This document shows, in pieces, positions 1-8,259 of a stretch of DNA of 56,137 bases. The notes beneath the pieces are model-generated. The model ran no database searches, was not told the DNA's origin, and worked only from the letters and a program-made list of their open reading frames with translations. Made by a program: the position numbers and the translations under genes. Origin of the DNA: Bacillota bacterium. GTDB lineage: Bacteria > Bacillota > Sulfobacillia > Sulfobacillales > JAIMBI01. Location: the NCBI GenBank assembly GCA_021846505.1, contig JAJZWV010000017.1, positions 1-56,137 on the forward strand, given 5' to 3'. How positions within the stretch are numbered: the stretch's first letter is position 1; the number at the start of each line of letters is the position of its first letter.

Positions 1-152
1 CGGAGCACAATGCGGGCGCGCAGCGCGAGCGCTTGGCGGGTGGTGGGCCGGCGGGCCCAGCGTTCCAAGGTGGTGCGTTCGTCGGGGCTCAGGGTCAGCG
101 GCGCCAACGGGCGCCCCCTTCGTCGCAACTTCGTCGGAGGTGTAGTAGACAT
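1..152 (-). CDS. IS630-family transposase, N-terminal part, cut by window edge
   Basis: The reverse strand from an ATG at 152 reads MSTTPPTKLRRRGRPLAPLT, followed by LSPDERTTLERWARRPTTRQ and ALALRARIVL, open to the window edge. The segment from LTLSPDE to ALRARIVL is the characteristic start of IS630-type transposases (helix-turn-helix region). The DDE catalytic domain would lie outside the window. The sequence upstream of the ATG is AT-rich, unlike its surroundings, as expected near an insertion sequence end, but I could not define an inverted repeat. Whether the element is intact cannot be judged here. Confidence 0.75.
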   Translation of the reverse strand, partial: MSTTPPTKLRRRGRPLAPLTLSPDERTTLERWARRPTTRQALALRARIVL

Positions 153-260
153 ACCCGAGTATACCATATAGATCTCGAATTATCAACTCAGGACACTAGC
201 ACCCCGCTGCAGTGCATTCCCCCATCCGCCCAGCTGAAGTCGGCCAAAACCGCTGGGTGC

Positions 261-392
261 CCGCGGAGGGCGGGCCGTGGCAGTAATGACCGCGATCCCG
301 GCGCCCGCGCAGCGCTCGACCGCCGCGGCATTGAGCGGCGAGACGGCGAGGTCGCTTCCCAGCAGCGGGCCGTCTAAGTCCAGCGCGCCAGC
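261..392 (-). pseudogene. Remnant of a HAD-superfamily (Cof-like) hydrolase N-terminus
   Basis: On the reverse strand this stretch translates to GAGALDLDGPLLGSDLAVSP, then LNAAAVERCAGAGIAVITAT and ARPPR. This matches the start of Cof-type HAD phosphatases: the DxDGTLL nucleophile motif, here DLDGPLL with proline for threonine, then the helix and strand ending in an ATGRPP-like motif. The similarity stops after about 44 residues and no later HAD motif follows. A transposase lies about 110 bases downstream, so the gene was probably truncated by insertion or deletion. It is too short to be functional. Confidence 0.45.
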
Positions 393-603
393 CCCGGGCT
401 GAAGCCTCCTTCGCGCGTGTTTGCCTCGACGAACCGTGAGAAAGACGCGCCGCCCAAATTCCCGCATGATAGCAGAGGACCGTGCGCCGGTGGAAAATTG
501 GCCCGGGTTTTGCACCCCCCCGCATTCTCGGGGCGTTTGAAGGGTAGCGCACCACGAATATCACTGAATAGGGCTGAGGGTGGCTGAAGGTGGCTGAAAA
601 CTG
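393..603. other. Gene-poor leader before the sigma-like tandem
   Basis: No coding sequence is supported here; open frames on both strands have arginine/proline-rich translations typical of antisense reading in GC-rich DNA. The final 60 bases carry repeated gtggctgaa units (gggctgagggtggctgaaggtggctgaaaactg) just before the ATG at 604. No clear ribosome binding site or promoter was seen. Confidence 0.5.
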
Positions 604-2682
604 ATGGCGAAATCGGCAGGTGAGCCCGCGTGGCTCCACGCGCTGATGCTGGACTGGGCGGATCCGCTCACCCACTTTGCTTACGACCACTTAGGCAAGC
701 TTGCCGAGTCCCAGGCGCTGGCGCGCCAAGTGTTCCTGCGGCTCCTGCATCCCGCACCCGAGGAGGCGCCCCACGCCGGGGACCTGTTTGAGCGCGCCGA
801 CCTCCTGATGCGCCGGCGCGGGCGGGCCGAGGAGAAGGGGGGTGGGGGCTGGCTGGCTGCCGTCCGCCGGCTGTCGCCGGAAGACCGGCGGTGGTGCTGG
901 CTCGCCGCCTATGGCCCCTGGTCGTTTGAGGTGTTGGCGGCCAGCGCGGGGATGCCGCCGGACACGGTGTCGCTGGCGCTGGAGCGAGCCTGGTGGGGCT
1001 TAAATTCCACCGGCGCTCGGCCGCGATCTGAAGCGGAGTGGCGTCAGTGGCTGGCCGAGGTGGGCCCGCCGGCGCCGCCCGCCCACCTGACGTTTGACTG
1101 GGCGGCGTGGAACCCGGGGGCGCGGCCGCCGCGGATGCCCAGCCGGATCCGCCCGCGGCACGCCGCCGTGATGGCCGCCGTGCTGGTGCTGCTGGGAGTA
1201 GGAGCGGATGCCGTGCGCTCGGCAGCGCTGGCGTCGGTGCCGCCTCTGCCGTTTCCGGCGGGCACCGCAGTGGCGCTGCGCCTCCTGGTGGACCAAGGGC
1301 CGCCGGTTGACCGGGCATCCTTTGGGGCGGGCGCCGGGGGGACACTGCCGTCCGTCCGCGTGGCGCCGGGGCTGGCCCGCTACCAGGTCACCAGCGACCG
1401 AGCGTCTGACTTGTCGGCGGCGTATCAAATTGGGAGACTGCAGGTGGCGTGGGCCAAAAGCCCACACGGGATGGCGCTGGTGATCCGAAATCCCGCCGGG
1501 CCCGCGCCCACCGTGTACAACTTGGCCAGCCGTGGGCAGCGCGTTAAAGGCTTGGAGGAAGCTCACGGCTTCGTGGTGTACCAGTTCCCCGGCCTGGCGG
1601 GGGCCGTGAGGGTGGAGCCGGCGGGCCGTCCATCGCAGGGCACGACACTTGCGTGGGCGCCTCTGGCCGGGCCCCACCGCTGGATTCACGTGGACAGCGG
1701 GGTGTGGAGTGCCGCGGCCGGCCAGCCGGTCCCGCGGGGCCCCGGGGGCACGTGGGTGTACGAGGCACCGCCCGTGGCGGGCGGGCGGGTGGTGGGAGTT
1801 TTGGCCAGCGGCGTGCTGTGGGAGCGCCAGGGGCGGTGGTGGCTCCTGCCAGTGCGCGGCCCCGCCGTGCCACTGGTGCACGTGCTGGCCGGCAGCCCTG
1901 GCAGTCTTCAAGCCGCCACGCCGCTCGCGCCCTATCCCGGGGCGGCCGAAAGCGTGTTGGTCAGTGTCGTGGATCCCGCCCAGACTCGGGGATCCTCGAC
2001 CCTCTGGTGGAACCTCGCTCGGGGTCAGTGGGAACACATCACGCTCAATGCCCCGGGGTTCCTCACACAGGCGCTGCGCGCGGGCTGGGTGCTGCCCGGG
2101 CCCACCCCCCAGCTGGTCACCTACGGGTCGCCGCCGGGCCTGCTGACCATGGGCCAGGACATGTGGGTCCTGGCGGCGTGGGATCACCAGGTGTTTGGCT
2201 TAAAGCTCTCAGCCGGCGGCGCCGTCGCGGGAGCCGGGACCTATGGCTGGCGGCATCGGACGTACGCGCCTGCGGCGCTTCGGCAAAGCGGCGAGGCGGA
2301 GGCGTTTCCGGTCTGGGGCCCCACGTACCTCTCGCGGGCGCCTTTGGGGGGCGCACCGCGCCAGGTTTTCTCCAACGGCTCGATCAAAGGGCCGGCCACC
2401 ATCTATCTCACCGCGGCCAATGGCCAGCATCGGGCCACGGTTCAGCTGGGGCGGACCGACACCTTACTGTGGGAGCGGCGCTGGCTGTTGGTCGAAAGCG
2501 CGGCCGGGGGCCACCGCACGATGAAGGCGGCCTGGCCAAACGCCCAGGGGCGGCTGACCTGGCATGTGCTGGCCACCGGGTCGGCATCCAACCTGCAGTC
2601 CGGCCCCGGCTTTGTGTCGTGGCAGGAGAACGGCCACACTTACATTTGGATGCCGCCGTTTGAGGCGCTCAGCGCACCGTGA
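604..2682 (+). CDS. Sigma-70-like N-terminal region fused to a membrane helix and a large external domain, copy 1
   Basis: Unrecognised 692-residue protein. Residues about 10-50 (WLHALMLDWAD through ARQVFLRLL) resemble region 2 of ECF sigma factors, and residues about 88-130 (RRLSPEDRRWCWLAAYGPW, then FEVLAASAGMPPDTVSLALE) resemble the region 4 helix-turn-helix. A single hydrophobic helix lies at about 187-210. The remaining 480 residues are rich in Trp, Gly and Pro with recurring strand-like units, suggesting a beta-propeller-like domain outside the membrane. A conserved linker with W..WL and FDWAAWNP precedes the helix. The next gene is a paralogue whose GTG overlaps this stop by four bases. 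The sigma resemblance is by eye; key DNA-contact residues cannot be confirmed. A fused anti-sigma-like sensor is an alternative. Existence of the gene is near certain, its role unknown. Confidence 0.75.
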   Translation: MAKSAGEPAWLHALMLDWADPLTHFAYDHLGKLAESQALARQVFLRLLHPAPEEAPHAGDLFERADLLMRRRGRAEEKGGGGWLAAVRRLSPEDRRWCWLAAYGPWSFEVLAASAGMPPDTVSLALERAWWGLNSTGARPRSEAEWRQWLAEVGPPAPPAHLTFDWAAWNPGARPPRMPSRIRPRHAAVMAAVLVLLGVGADAVRSAALASVPPLPFPAGTAVALRLLVDQGPPVDRASFGAGAGGTLPSVRVAPGLARYQVTSDRASDLSAAYQIGRLQVAWAKSPHGMALVIRNPAGPAPTVYNLASRGQRVKGLEEAHGFVVYQFPGLAGAVRVEPAGRPSQGTTLAWAPLAGPHRWIHVDSGVWSAAAGQPVPRGPGGTWVYEAPPVAGGRVVGVLASGVLWERQGRWWLLPVRGPAVPLVHVLAGSPGSLQAATPLAPYPGAAESVLVSVVDPAQTRGSSTLWWNLARGQWEHITLNAPGFLTQALRAGWVLPGPTPQLVTYGSPPGLLTMGQDMWVLAAWDHQVFGLKLSAGGAVAGAGTYGWRHRTYAPAALRQSGEAEAFPVWGPTYLSRAPLGGAPRQVFSNGSIKGPATIYLTAANGQHRATVQLGRTDTLLWERRWLLVESAAGGHRTMKAAWPNAQGRLTWHVLATGSASNLQSGPGFVSWQENGHTYIWMPPFEALSAP

Positions 2683-4700
2683 GGCGGCCAGTGCCCCGCT
2701 GGCTCCATCCCCTGATGATGGAGTGGGCGGACTCTGTACTGCACTTGGCTTGGATCGCCACGCGGAAGCCCGACCAGGCCCAGCACCTCACGCGGCAGGT
2801 GTTCCTGGCGGCGCGGCGCAGGGCCGGCGAGGAGATGCCGCGGCCCGCGGATCTGTTGGAGCGGGCCGCGCACCTCGGGCGGCGCTGGGGTGAAGAAGCT
2901 CCCGCGCCGTGGGAGTCCGCCCTCCGGCGCCTCCCACGCGCTGAGCGCCGCTGCTGCTGGCTCGCGCTGTATGGCCCCTGGTCCTTTGGTGATTTAGCGG
3001 CGTCGGAGCAAGTGCCCGCCCCCTATCTCACGCAGTCGCTGGAGCACTTGGCCCGGGCCATGGCGGTGCCCGAGCCGGACCCGTCCGAGGGCGGCGACAG
3101 CGAGTCCCGCTGGCGGCATTGGCTAAAAGAGCATGGGCCGGATCCGCTGCCGCCAAGCATGAGCTTTCGCTGGCGGGAGTGGGATCCTACGGGGCGCGTG
3201 GACCACTCGATTCGGATCCGGCCGCGGCAGGGGCTGGCGGTGGCGCTGGTGGTGCTGTCCTTGGGGGGGTTCGCCTGGCACGTGAGTGCCGCCGCCGCCG
3301 CCCGCCGCGCGGCCATTCCCATCCTGCCGTTCACGCCCCAGCCCTCCACCGCCGCGCTGCATTTGGTGGTGGCGCACGGGGTGGCGGTTGCGGCGCACAA
3401 TTTTGGCAGCCCCGTGTCCGCGGCCGTGCCGGCGCGGCGGCTGTCAGCCGCCTACAATCGCTACGCGATTGCCACGGCAAGTCCGGGCCACCCGTCGCGC
3501 GCGTATCAGGTGGGGGCGCTGCAGGTGGCGTGGGCGCGCACCCGCGCGGGGGTGGGCCTCATTGTGGCGGACCCCAGCAATGGCCCCGTGGCGGTGGTGA
3601 ACCTGGCCAGCGGGGGGCGGCCCGTGCCGGGCACGGCCGAGCCCGGCTACCGGGTTTATGGCTTTGCCGGGCTGGCCGGCGCCGTGCGCGTGGTGGAAGC
3701 GGGGCACACCACGGTGTTGGCGTGGGCCGACGGCTTGTATGCGGGGGTGCAGAGCGGCGCCTGGACCCTGGCGGCAGGGCAGCCGGCACCGCGCGGGCCG
3801 GACGGGAGCCACGTGTATGCGGCGCCGCCGGGCTCCGGCACGGCGCTGGGCGTGATTGCCGATGGCGTCCTGTGGAAGGGGCGCGGGACTCAGTGGTGGC
3901 TTCTGCCGACACGCGGCCCCACCCTCCCCCTGATTGCCGAAGGGACATCCCGGGCCGCTCAGGAGATTGCCTCCCTGACGGCGCCCTACCCGGCCGCGTC
4001 CAACCAAGTCCTGGCGTACGAAAATTGGCTGGCCAACGGCCGCGGACCGGATGAAGTGTGGTGGAACCTAGCCAGCGAGCGCCTGGGGGCGATGCCGGGC
4101 AATGTTTTCCCCGAACAGCCGGTGGCGCAGGGGTGGGTCAATGATGGCCAGTCGGGCTCGCTCATGACCTATTCATCGCCGCCAGCCACCCTGGCACTGC
4201 CGCGGGCCCCCGTCACGTGGGCGGCGTGGGGCCACTCGGTCTTTGCGCAGGCAGCAGAAGGCCCCGGCGCCATCTATGGCACCTACAATTGGGCGCGCCG
4301 CACCTGGAAGCCCGCGACCGTGCAGCCTCATGCTCTTTGGGGCGCCGTGGCGCTGCCGCAGTGGGGTCCCACGTACGTCCAGCCAGGAGGGCGGGCCGGA
4401 GAGGATTCCGGCTTGCCCCTCCCCGGACCCATGACCGTGGCGCTCACGCCAGCCAGCGGCCGGCCGCCCAGCACGTTTCGGGTGGCGGCCGGGCACACAC
4501 TGTTTGTTGCGGCGCGCTGGCTGGTGGCGGCGTCGGTGCGCCACCCGAATCGGGTGGAGGTGGGCTGGCCCAATGGGGCCGGGCAGCTTGAGTGGCACCG
4601 GATTGATGCCCCGTCACCCGTGCATGCCGCGCTGGACTTTCTGTACTGGACGTCGCCGCGCCACACCTATGTGTGGGTGCCGCCCTTTCAGCCTTACTGA
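2679..4700 (+). CDS. Sigma-70-like N-terminal region fused to a membrane helix and a large external domain, copy 2
   Basis: Unrecognised 673-residue paralogue of the preceding gene with the same layout: region-2-like helices at about 8-46 (WLHPLMMEWAD through TRQVFLAARR), a region-4-like helix-turn-helix at about 84-127 (RLPRAERRCCWLALYGPWSF), a linker containing W..WL and FRWREWDP, one membrane helix at about 185-207, then a Trp/Gly-rich external domain. The best matching blocks between the copies are AYQ.G.LQVAWA, VYNLAS/VVNLAS, GVWSAAAGQPVPRGP/GAWTLAAGQPAPRGP and a closing HTYIWMPPF/HTYVWVPPF. The GTG start sits inside the GTGA shared with the upstream stop, so the two are translationally coupled and probably equimolar. 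No sigma operon partner or anti-sigma gene is adjacent. Confidence 0.75.
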   Translation: MRRPVPRWLHPLMMEWADSVLHLAWIATRKPDQAQHLTRQVFLAARRRAGEEMPRPADLLERAAHLGRRWGEEAPAPWESALRRLPRAERRCCWLALYGPWSFGDLAASEQVPAPYLTQSLEHLARAMAVPEPDPSEGGDSESRWRHWLKEHGPDPLPPSMSFRWREWDPTGRVDHSIRIRPRQGLAVALVVLSLGGFAWHVSAAAAARRAAIPILPFTPQPSTAALHLVVAHGVAVAAHNFGSPVSAAVPARRLSAAYNRYAIATASPGHPSRAYQVGALQVAWARTRAGVGLIVADPSNGPVAVVNLASGGRPVPGTAEPGYRVYGFAGLAGAVRVVEAGHTTVLAWADGLYAGVQSGAWTLAAGQPAPRGPDGSHVYAAPPGSGTALGVIADGVLWKGRGTQWWLLPTRGPTLPLIAEGTSRAAQEIASLTAPYPAASNQVLAYENWLANGRGPDEVWWNLASERLGAMPGNVFPEQPVAQGWVNDGQSGSLMTYSSPPATLALPRAPVTWAAWGHSVFAQAAEGPGAIYGTYNWARRTWKPATVQPHALWGAVALPQWGPTYVQPGGRAGEDSGLPLPGPMTVALTPASGRPPSTFRVAAGHTLFVAARWLVAASVRHPNRVEVGWPNGAGQLEWHRIDAPSPVHAALDFLYWTSPRHTYVWVPPFQPY

Positions 4701-4880
4701 GGTCGGCGCCCCGTCCGGCATGTTTTGGGAAAGCGGGCGGGCGGCAGGATCCGGCGCGCACATGAGGAATGTCCGACAGTGTCCGCAAGCCGTGCCTAGT
4801 GCTTTCAGGGAACGAGGGAACGTGCCCCATAGCGCGGCGCGAGCGAGTCGGCACCCATCATAGTCTGCTAGGAGGCTTGT

Positions 4881-6953
4881 ATGCCCAACATAGCGTATCC
4901 GCATACCCCCGTGCGCCCTGTCACCGAGGTGCTGCACGGGGTGAGCATCACCGATCCCTACCGCTGGCTCGAAGACGGCGCCTCCCCCGAGACGGCCGAG
5001 TGGGTGGCGCAGCAAAACGCGCTCACGCGCGGCGCGCTGGACGGGCTCGACGTGCGCGCCCGCATCAAGGCGCGCTGGCTGGAGCTGGCCCGCGCCGGCA
5101 GCGTCGGCAGCCCCCGGGTGGTGGGGCGCTATCTCTACTACTTGGAGCGGTCGCCGGACGAGCGCCAGCCGCGCCTCATGCGGCGGTGCGGCGGCACAGA
5201 GGCACCCGAGCTGGTGCTGGACCCGAACAGGGGCCATGCGGCCGGGCTGGTGGCGCTGGACTGGTACCAGCCCACGCGTGGTGGGACGCGCGTTGCCTAT
5301 GGCCTGTCGGCCAACGGCGACGAGTGGAGCACACTCGGGGTGGTGGACCTGGAGCGGGGCGAAGTGCTGCCGGTGGCCATTCCGCGGTGCCGCATGAGTT
5401 CGGTGGCGTGGCTCCCGGATGGGCAAAGCTTCTTCTACACCCGCTACCCGCTGGTGGGCACGGTGCCGGAGGCGGAGCTTCCTTACCATAAGCGCGTGTA
5501 CTGGCACAATCTTGCGAGCCCCGGCCAGGACTACCGGCAGGACCCCGAGGTGTTTGGCGCCGGTCGCGACCGACGCGTGAGCCCCCACGTGGACATCACC
5601 GCTGACGGCCGCTACCTGGTGGCCACCCTTATGATGGGCACCCAGCAAACCGAAGTGTGGTGGGCGGACTTGCAGGAGAGCTTTCCCACCCCGCCGTTTC
5701 GGGCGCTGTTTGCGAACCTGCTGGCGCGGTTCCATGTGAAGCTGGTGGGGCATGAGCTCGACGTCTGGACCAACTGGCAAGCCCCCAATGGGCGCCTCTT
5801 GGGTGTGAACTTGGACCACCCGCCGCTGGAGCCGGGGGCTGCCACCGAGCTGGTGGGGGAGCATCCCCACCGCGCGCTGCAGCAGGCCGAGCGGCTGGGC
5901 CCCGGGTGGCTTTTGGATTACTTGGAAGATGCCAGCTCGCGGCTGGTGCATCGCGAAGTGAGCGGCGAGGAGCGCGAGCTGGCCCTGCCGGAGCTGGGCA
6001 CCATTTCTGGCATGGGCGTGGAGCCTGGCACTGGCGCCGCGTTTGTCGGCTATGAGTCGTTTGCGATTCGGCCGGGCATCTGGCGCGTGCAGCGGGAGGA
6101 GGGGCGCATTGCGCCGCATATGACCGTCTCTGAAGGTGGCGCGGCCCCTCCCATTCGCGTCACGCAGGAGTGGACTCAGTCGGCGGATGGCACGGCTGTC
6201 CCGCTGTTTCTGGTGCAGCGGGCTGATGCGCCCGCGTCGCCCCGCCCCGCCGTCCTGTCCGGCTACGGCGGGTTCAACCTGTCGCGGACGCCCGTGTACA
6301 CCAATGACCAGCGCCTGTGGGTCGAAATGGGCGGCTTGTTCGCCGTGGCGACGCTCCGAGGCGGCGGCGAGTATGGCGCCGCCTGGCACCGAGCCGGCAT
6401 GCTGGAGCAAAAGCAGCACGTGTTTGACGACTACATTGCCGCGGCGGAGCACCTGGTGGCCGCAGGCCACACCGACCGGCGGCACCTGGCGCTGTGGGGG
6501 CGGAGCAACGGGGGTTTGCTGGTGGGCGCCGCCCTGACCCAGCGGCCCGATTTGTGCCGGGCGGTCGTGTGTGGCGTCCCGCTGCTGGACATGGTGCGGT
6601 ACCACCGGTTCCTCATCGCCGACCTGTGGACGGCTGAGTATGGCTCGGCGGATGACCCGGCGCAGTTCAGCTACATCTACGCGTATTCGCCCTACCACCA
6701 CGTGGAGCCGGGCACCGCCTATCCTGCGGTGCTGCTTTACGCGGCCCACGAGGACAGCCGGGTCGACCCGCTGCATGCGCGGAAAATGGCCGCGCTCCTG
6801 CAGAGCGCCAGCACGTCTGATCGGCCCATCCTGCTGCGCATTGAGTTTCAGGCCGGGCACGGCGTGGGCAAGCCTATCCCCAAGCAGGCCGATGAGTACG
6901 CCGACATCCTCGCGTTTCTGGCCGACCAGCTGGAGCTTGACGCACCGCACTGA
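4881..6953 (+). CDS. Prolyl oligopeptidase (S9A family)
   Basis: A 690-residue cytoplasmic serine peptidase expected to cleave short peptides after proline. The N-terminus (YPHTPVRPVTEVLHG, then DPYRWLED) is the family hallmark. A seven-bladed propeller region spans about 70-410 and the alpha/beta-hydrolase domain follows. The nucleophile lies in GRSNGG near residue 541, the acid in HEDSRVD near 628 and the histidine in GHGVG near 659, so all three catalytic positions are present. Length matches the family. The ATG follows a strong AGGAGG. There is no signal peptide. It stands alone and converges with odhB over a hairpin. Peptide recycling is the likely job. Confidence 0.93.
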   Translation: MPNIAYPHTPVRPVTEVLHGVSITDPYRWLEDGASPETAEWVAQQNALTRGALDGLDVRARIKARWLELARAGSVGSPRVVGRYLYYLERSPDERQPRLMRRCGGTEAPELVLDPNRGHAAGLVALDWYQPTRGGTRVAYGLSANGDEWSTLGVVDLERGEVLPVAIPRCRMSSVAWLPDGQSFFYTRYPLVGTVPEAELPYHKRVYWHNLASPGQDYRQDPEVFGAGRDRRVSPHVDITADGRYLVATLMMGTQQTEVWWADLQESFPTPPFRALFANLLARFHVKLVGHELDVWTNWQAPNGRLLGVNLDHPPLEPGAATELVGEHPHRALQQAERLGPGWLLDYLEDASSRLVHREVSGEERELALPELGTISGMGVEPGTGAAFVGYESFAIRPGIWRVQREEGRIAPHMTVSEGGAAPPIRVTQEWTQSADGTAVPLFLVQRADAPASPRPAVLSGYGGFNLSRTPVYTNDQRLWVEMGGLFAVATLRGGGEYGAAWHRAGMLEQKQHVFDDYIAAAEHLVAAGHTDRRHLALWGRSNGGLLVGAALTQRPDLCRAVVCGVPLLDMVRYHRFLIADLWTAEYGSADDPAQFSYIYAYSPYHHVEPGTAYPAVLLYAAHEDSRVDPLHARKMAALLQSASTSDRPILLRIEFQAGHGVGKPIPKQADEYADILAFLADQLELDAPH

Positions 6954-6985
6954 GAGCGGTGCGCCCCGGGTCGGATGCGCCAGAG

Positions 6986-7019
6986 AATCAAGCGCCGGTG
7001 TCAGCACCGGCGCTTGATT
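6986..7019. terminator. Bidirectional hairpin between convergent genes
   Basis: A perfect 15-base stem (aatcaagcgccggtg against caccggcgcttgatt) with a TCAG loop lies between the stops of the prolyl oligopeptidase (6953) and odhB (7054, reverse strand). The stem base is AT-rich, so each strand has a short T-containing flank, but there is no long U run. Position and symmetry fit a shared terminator. Confidence 0.7.
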
Positions 7020-7053
7020 GCTGGGAGCTGTGGCCCGGCTGGGGACGGAGCCA

Positions 7054-8259
7054 TCAGCCTTCCAGCAGCAACATCTCGGGATTTTCCACCAAGTTTTTGA
7101 TCGTGGCGAGAAAGCGGACGGCCTCGCTGCCGTCGACAATGCGGTGGTCATAGGACAGCGCCACGTACATCATGGGGCGAATCTGCACGTCGCCGGCGAC
7201 CGCCACCGGCCGGTCCTGGATGGTGTGCATGCCCAAGATCGCCACTTGGGGCCCGTTCAAGATGGGCGTGGAAAACAGCGAGCCAAACACACCGCCATTG
7301 GTGATGGTGAACGTGCCGTCCGCCAAATCTTCCAGCGACAGCGCGCCGTCGCGGGCGCGGTCGGCCAGCCGCGCAATTTCGGCCTCGATCTGATAAAAAG
7401 ACAGCCGGTCCGCATCGCGGACCACCGGCACCACCAAGCCGCCCTCGGCGGCGACGGCAATGCCGATGTGATAGAAGCGCTTTAAAAGCATGTCGTCGCC
7501 CACGATCTCGGCGTTGAGCCTTGGGAACTGCTTCAGCGCGGCCACCGACGCCCGTGTGAAGAACGACATGAACCCCAGGCGCACGCCGTGCCGCTCCCGG
7601 AACTTCTCCTGGTGCCGGCGCCGCAGATCGCGGGCCGCCGTCATGTCGATCTCGTTGAAGGTGGTCAGCATCGCGGCCGTGTGCTGAGTTTCCACTAGCC
7701 GGCGCGCGATGGTGAGGCGCCGGCGCGACAGGCGCACGCGCTCCACCGGACCCTCGGCCGCCGCGCGAGGCGCCGGCGCGCTCGGGGGGGCGGCCAAAGG
7801 CGCAGGGGCCGCAGACGCCTCCGGCTGGCGCTTGGCCACATCGTCGCGCAAGACGCGCCCGTGGGCGCCCGAGGGTGCCAGGTCGGCCAGCGCCACGCCC
7901 TCCGACTCCGCCAGGCGGCGAACCGCTGGAGCGGCCCGCACCTCACTCGGGGCCGGGGTGGGAGGGGGCGCCGGGGCCGTTGATTCCGCGGCCGGCGCGG
8001 GCGCACCGACCCTCGGGGATCCCCCCGCCTCCAGGCTGCCCAGCTTGTCCCCGGGCTTCACCACCGCACCCGCCTCTTGGTCAATGGACACCAGCACGCC
8101 GCTGTCGTCCGCAGCCACTTCCAGATTCACCTTGTCCGTTTCCAGCTCCAGCACCGGCTCCCCGGCTTTCACCGCGTCGCCCACTTTCTTGAGCCAGGAT
8201 CCTACCGTGGCTTCCACCAAGGACTCGCCCAGCGGCGGCACCACAATGTCAATGGCCAT
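7054..8259 (-). CDS. odhB: 2-oxoglutarate dehydrogenase E2, dihydrolipoamide succinyltransferase
   Basis: E2 of the 2-oxoglutarate dehydrogenase complex (401 residues), passing the succinyl group from lipoyl-lysine to CoA in the TCA cycle. Domains in order: lipoyl domain 1-75 with ETDKVNL (lysine 43), an Ala/Pro-rich linker, a peripheral subunit-binding domain at about 110-145 ([15 protein letters not shown]...GRVLRDDV), a second linker, and the catalytic domain ending with YDHRIVDG, where His372 and Asp376 are the expected active-site residues. The ATG is preceded by GGGAGG and overlaps the end of odhA by 11 bases, so the two are coupled. The E3 gene is not in the window. Lipoylation links it loosely to the lipoate genes further along. 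Confidence 0.95.
   Translation of the reverse strand: MAIDIVVPPLGESLVEATVGSWLKKVGDAVKAGEPVLELETDKVNLEVAADDSGVLVSIDQEAGAVVKPGDKLGSLEAGGSPRVGAPAPAAESTAPAPPPTPAPSEVRAAPAVRRLAESEGVALADLAPSGAHGRVLRDDVAKRQPEASAAPAPLAAPPSAPAPRAAAEGPVERVRLSRRRLTIARRLVETQHTAAMLTTFNEIDMTAARDLRRRHQEKFRERHGVRLGFMSFFTRASVAALKQFPRLNAEIVGDDMLLKRFYHIGIAVAAEGGLVVPVVRDADRLSFYQIEAEIARLADRARDGALSLEDLADGTFTITNGGVFGSLFSTPILNGPQVAILGMHTIQDRPVAVAGDVQIRPMMYVALSYDHRIVDGSEAVRFLATIKNLVENPEMLLLEG

Noticed and set aside
4614-7151. An 845-codon open frame on the reverse strand opposite the prolyl oligopeptidase
   Set aside because: It is the antisense of a clear S9A gene. Its translation is His/Arg/Pro-rich with no family motif, typical of third-position GC bias.
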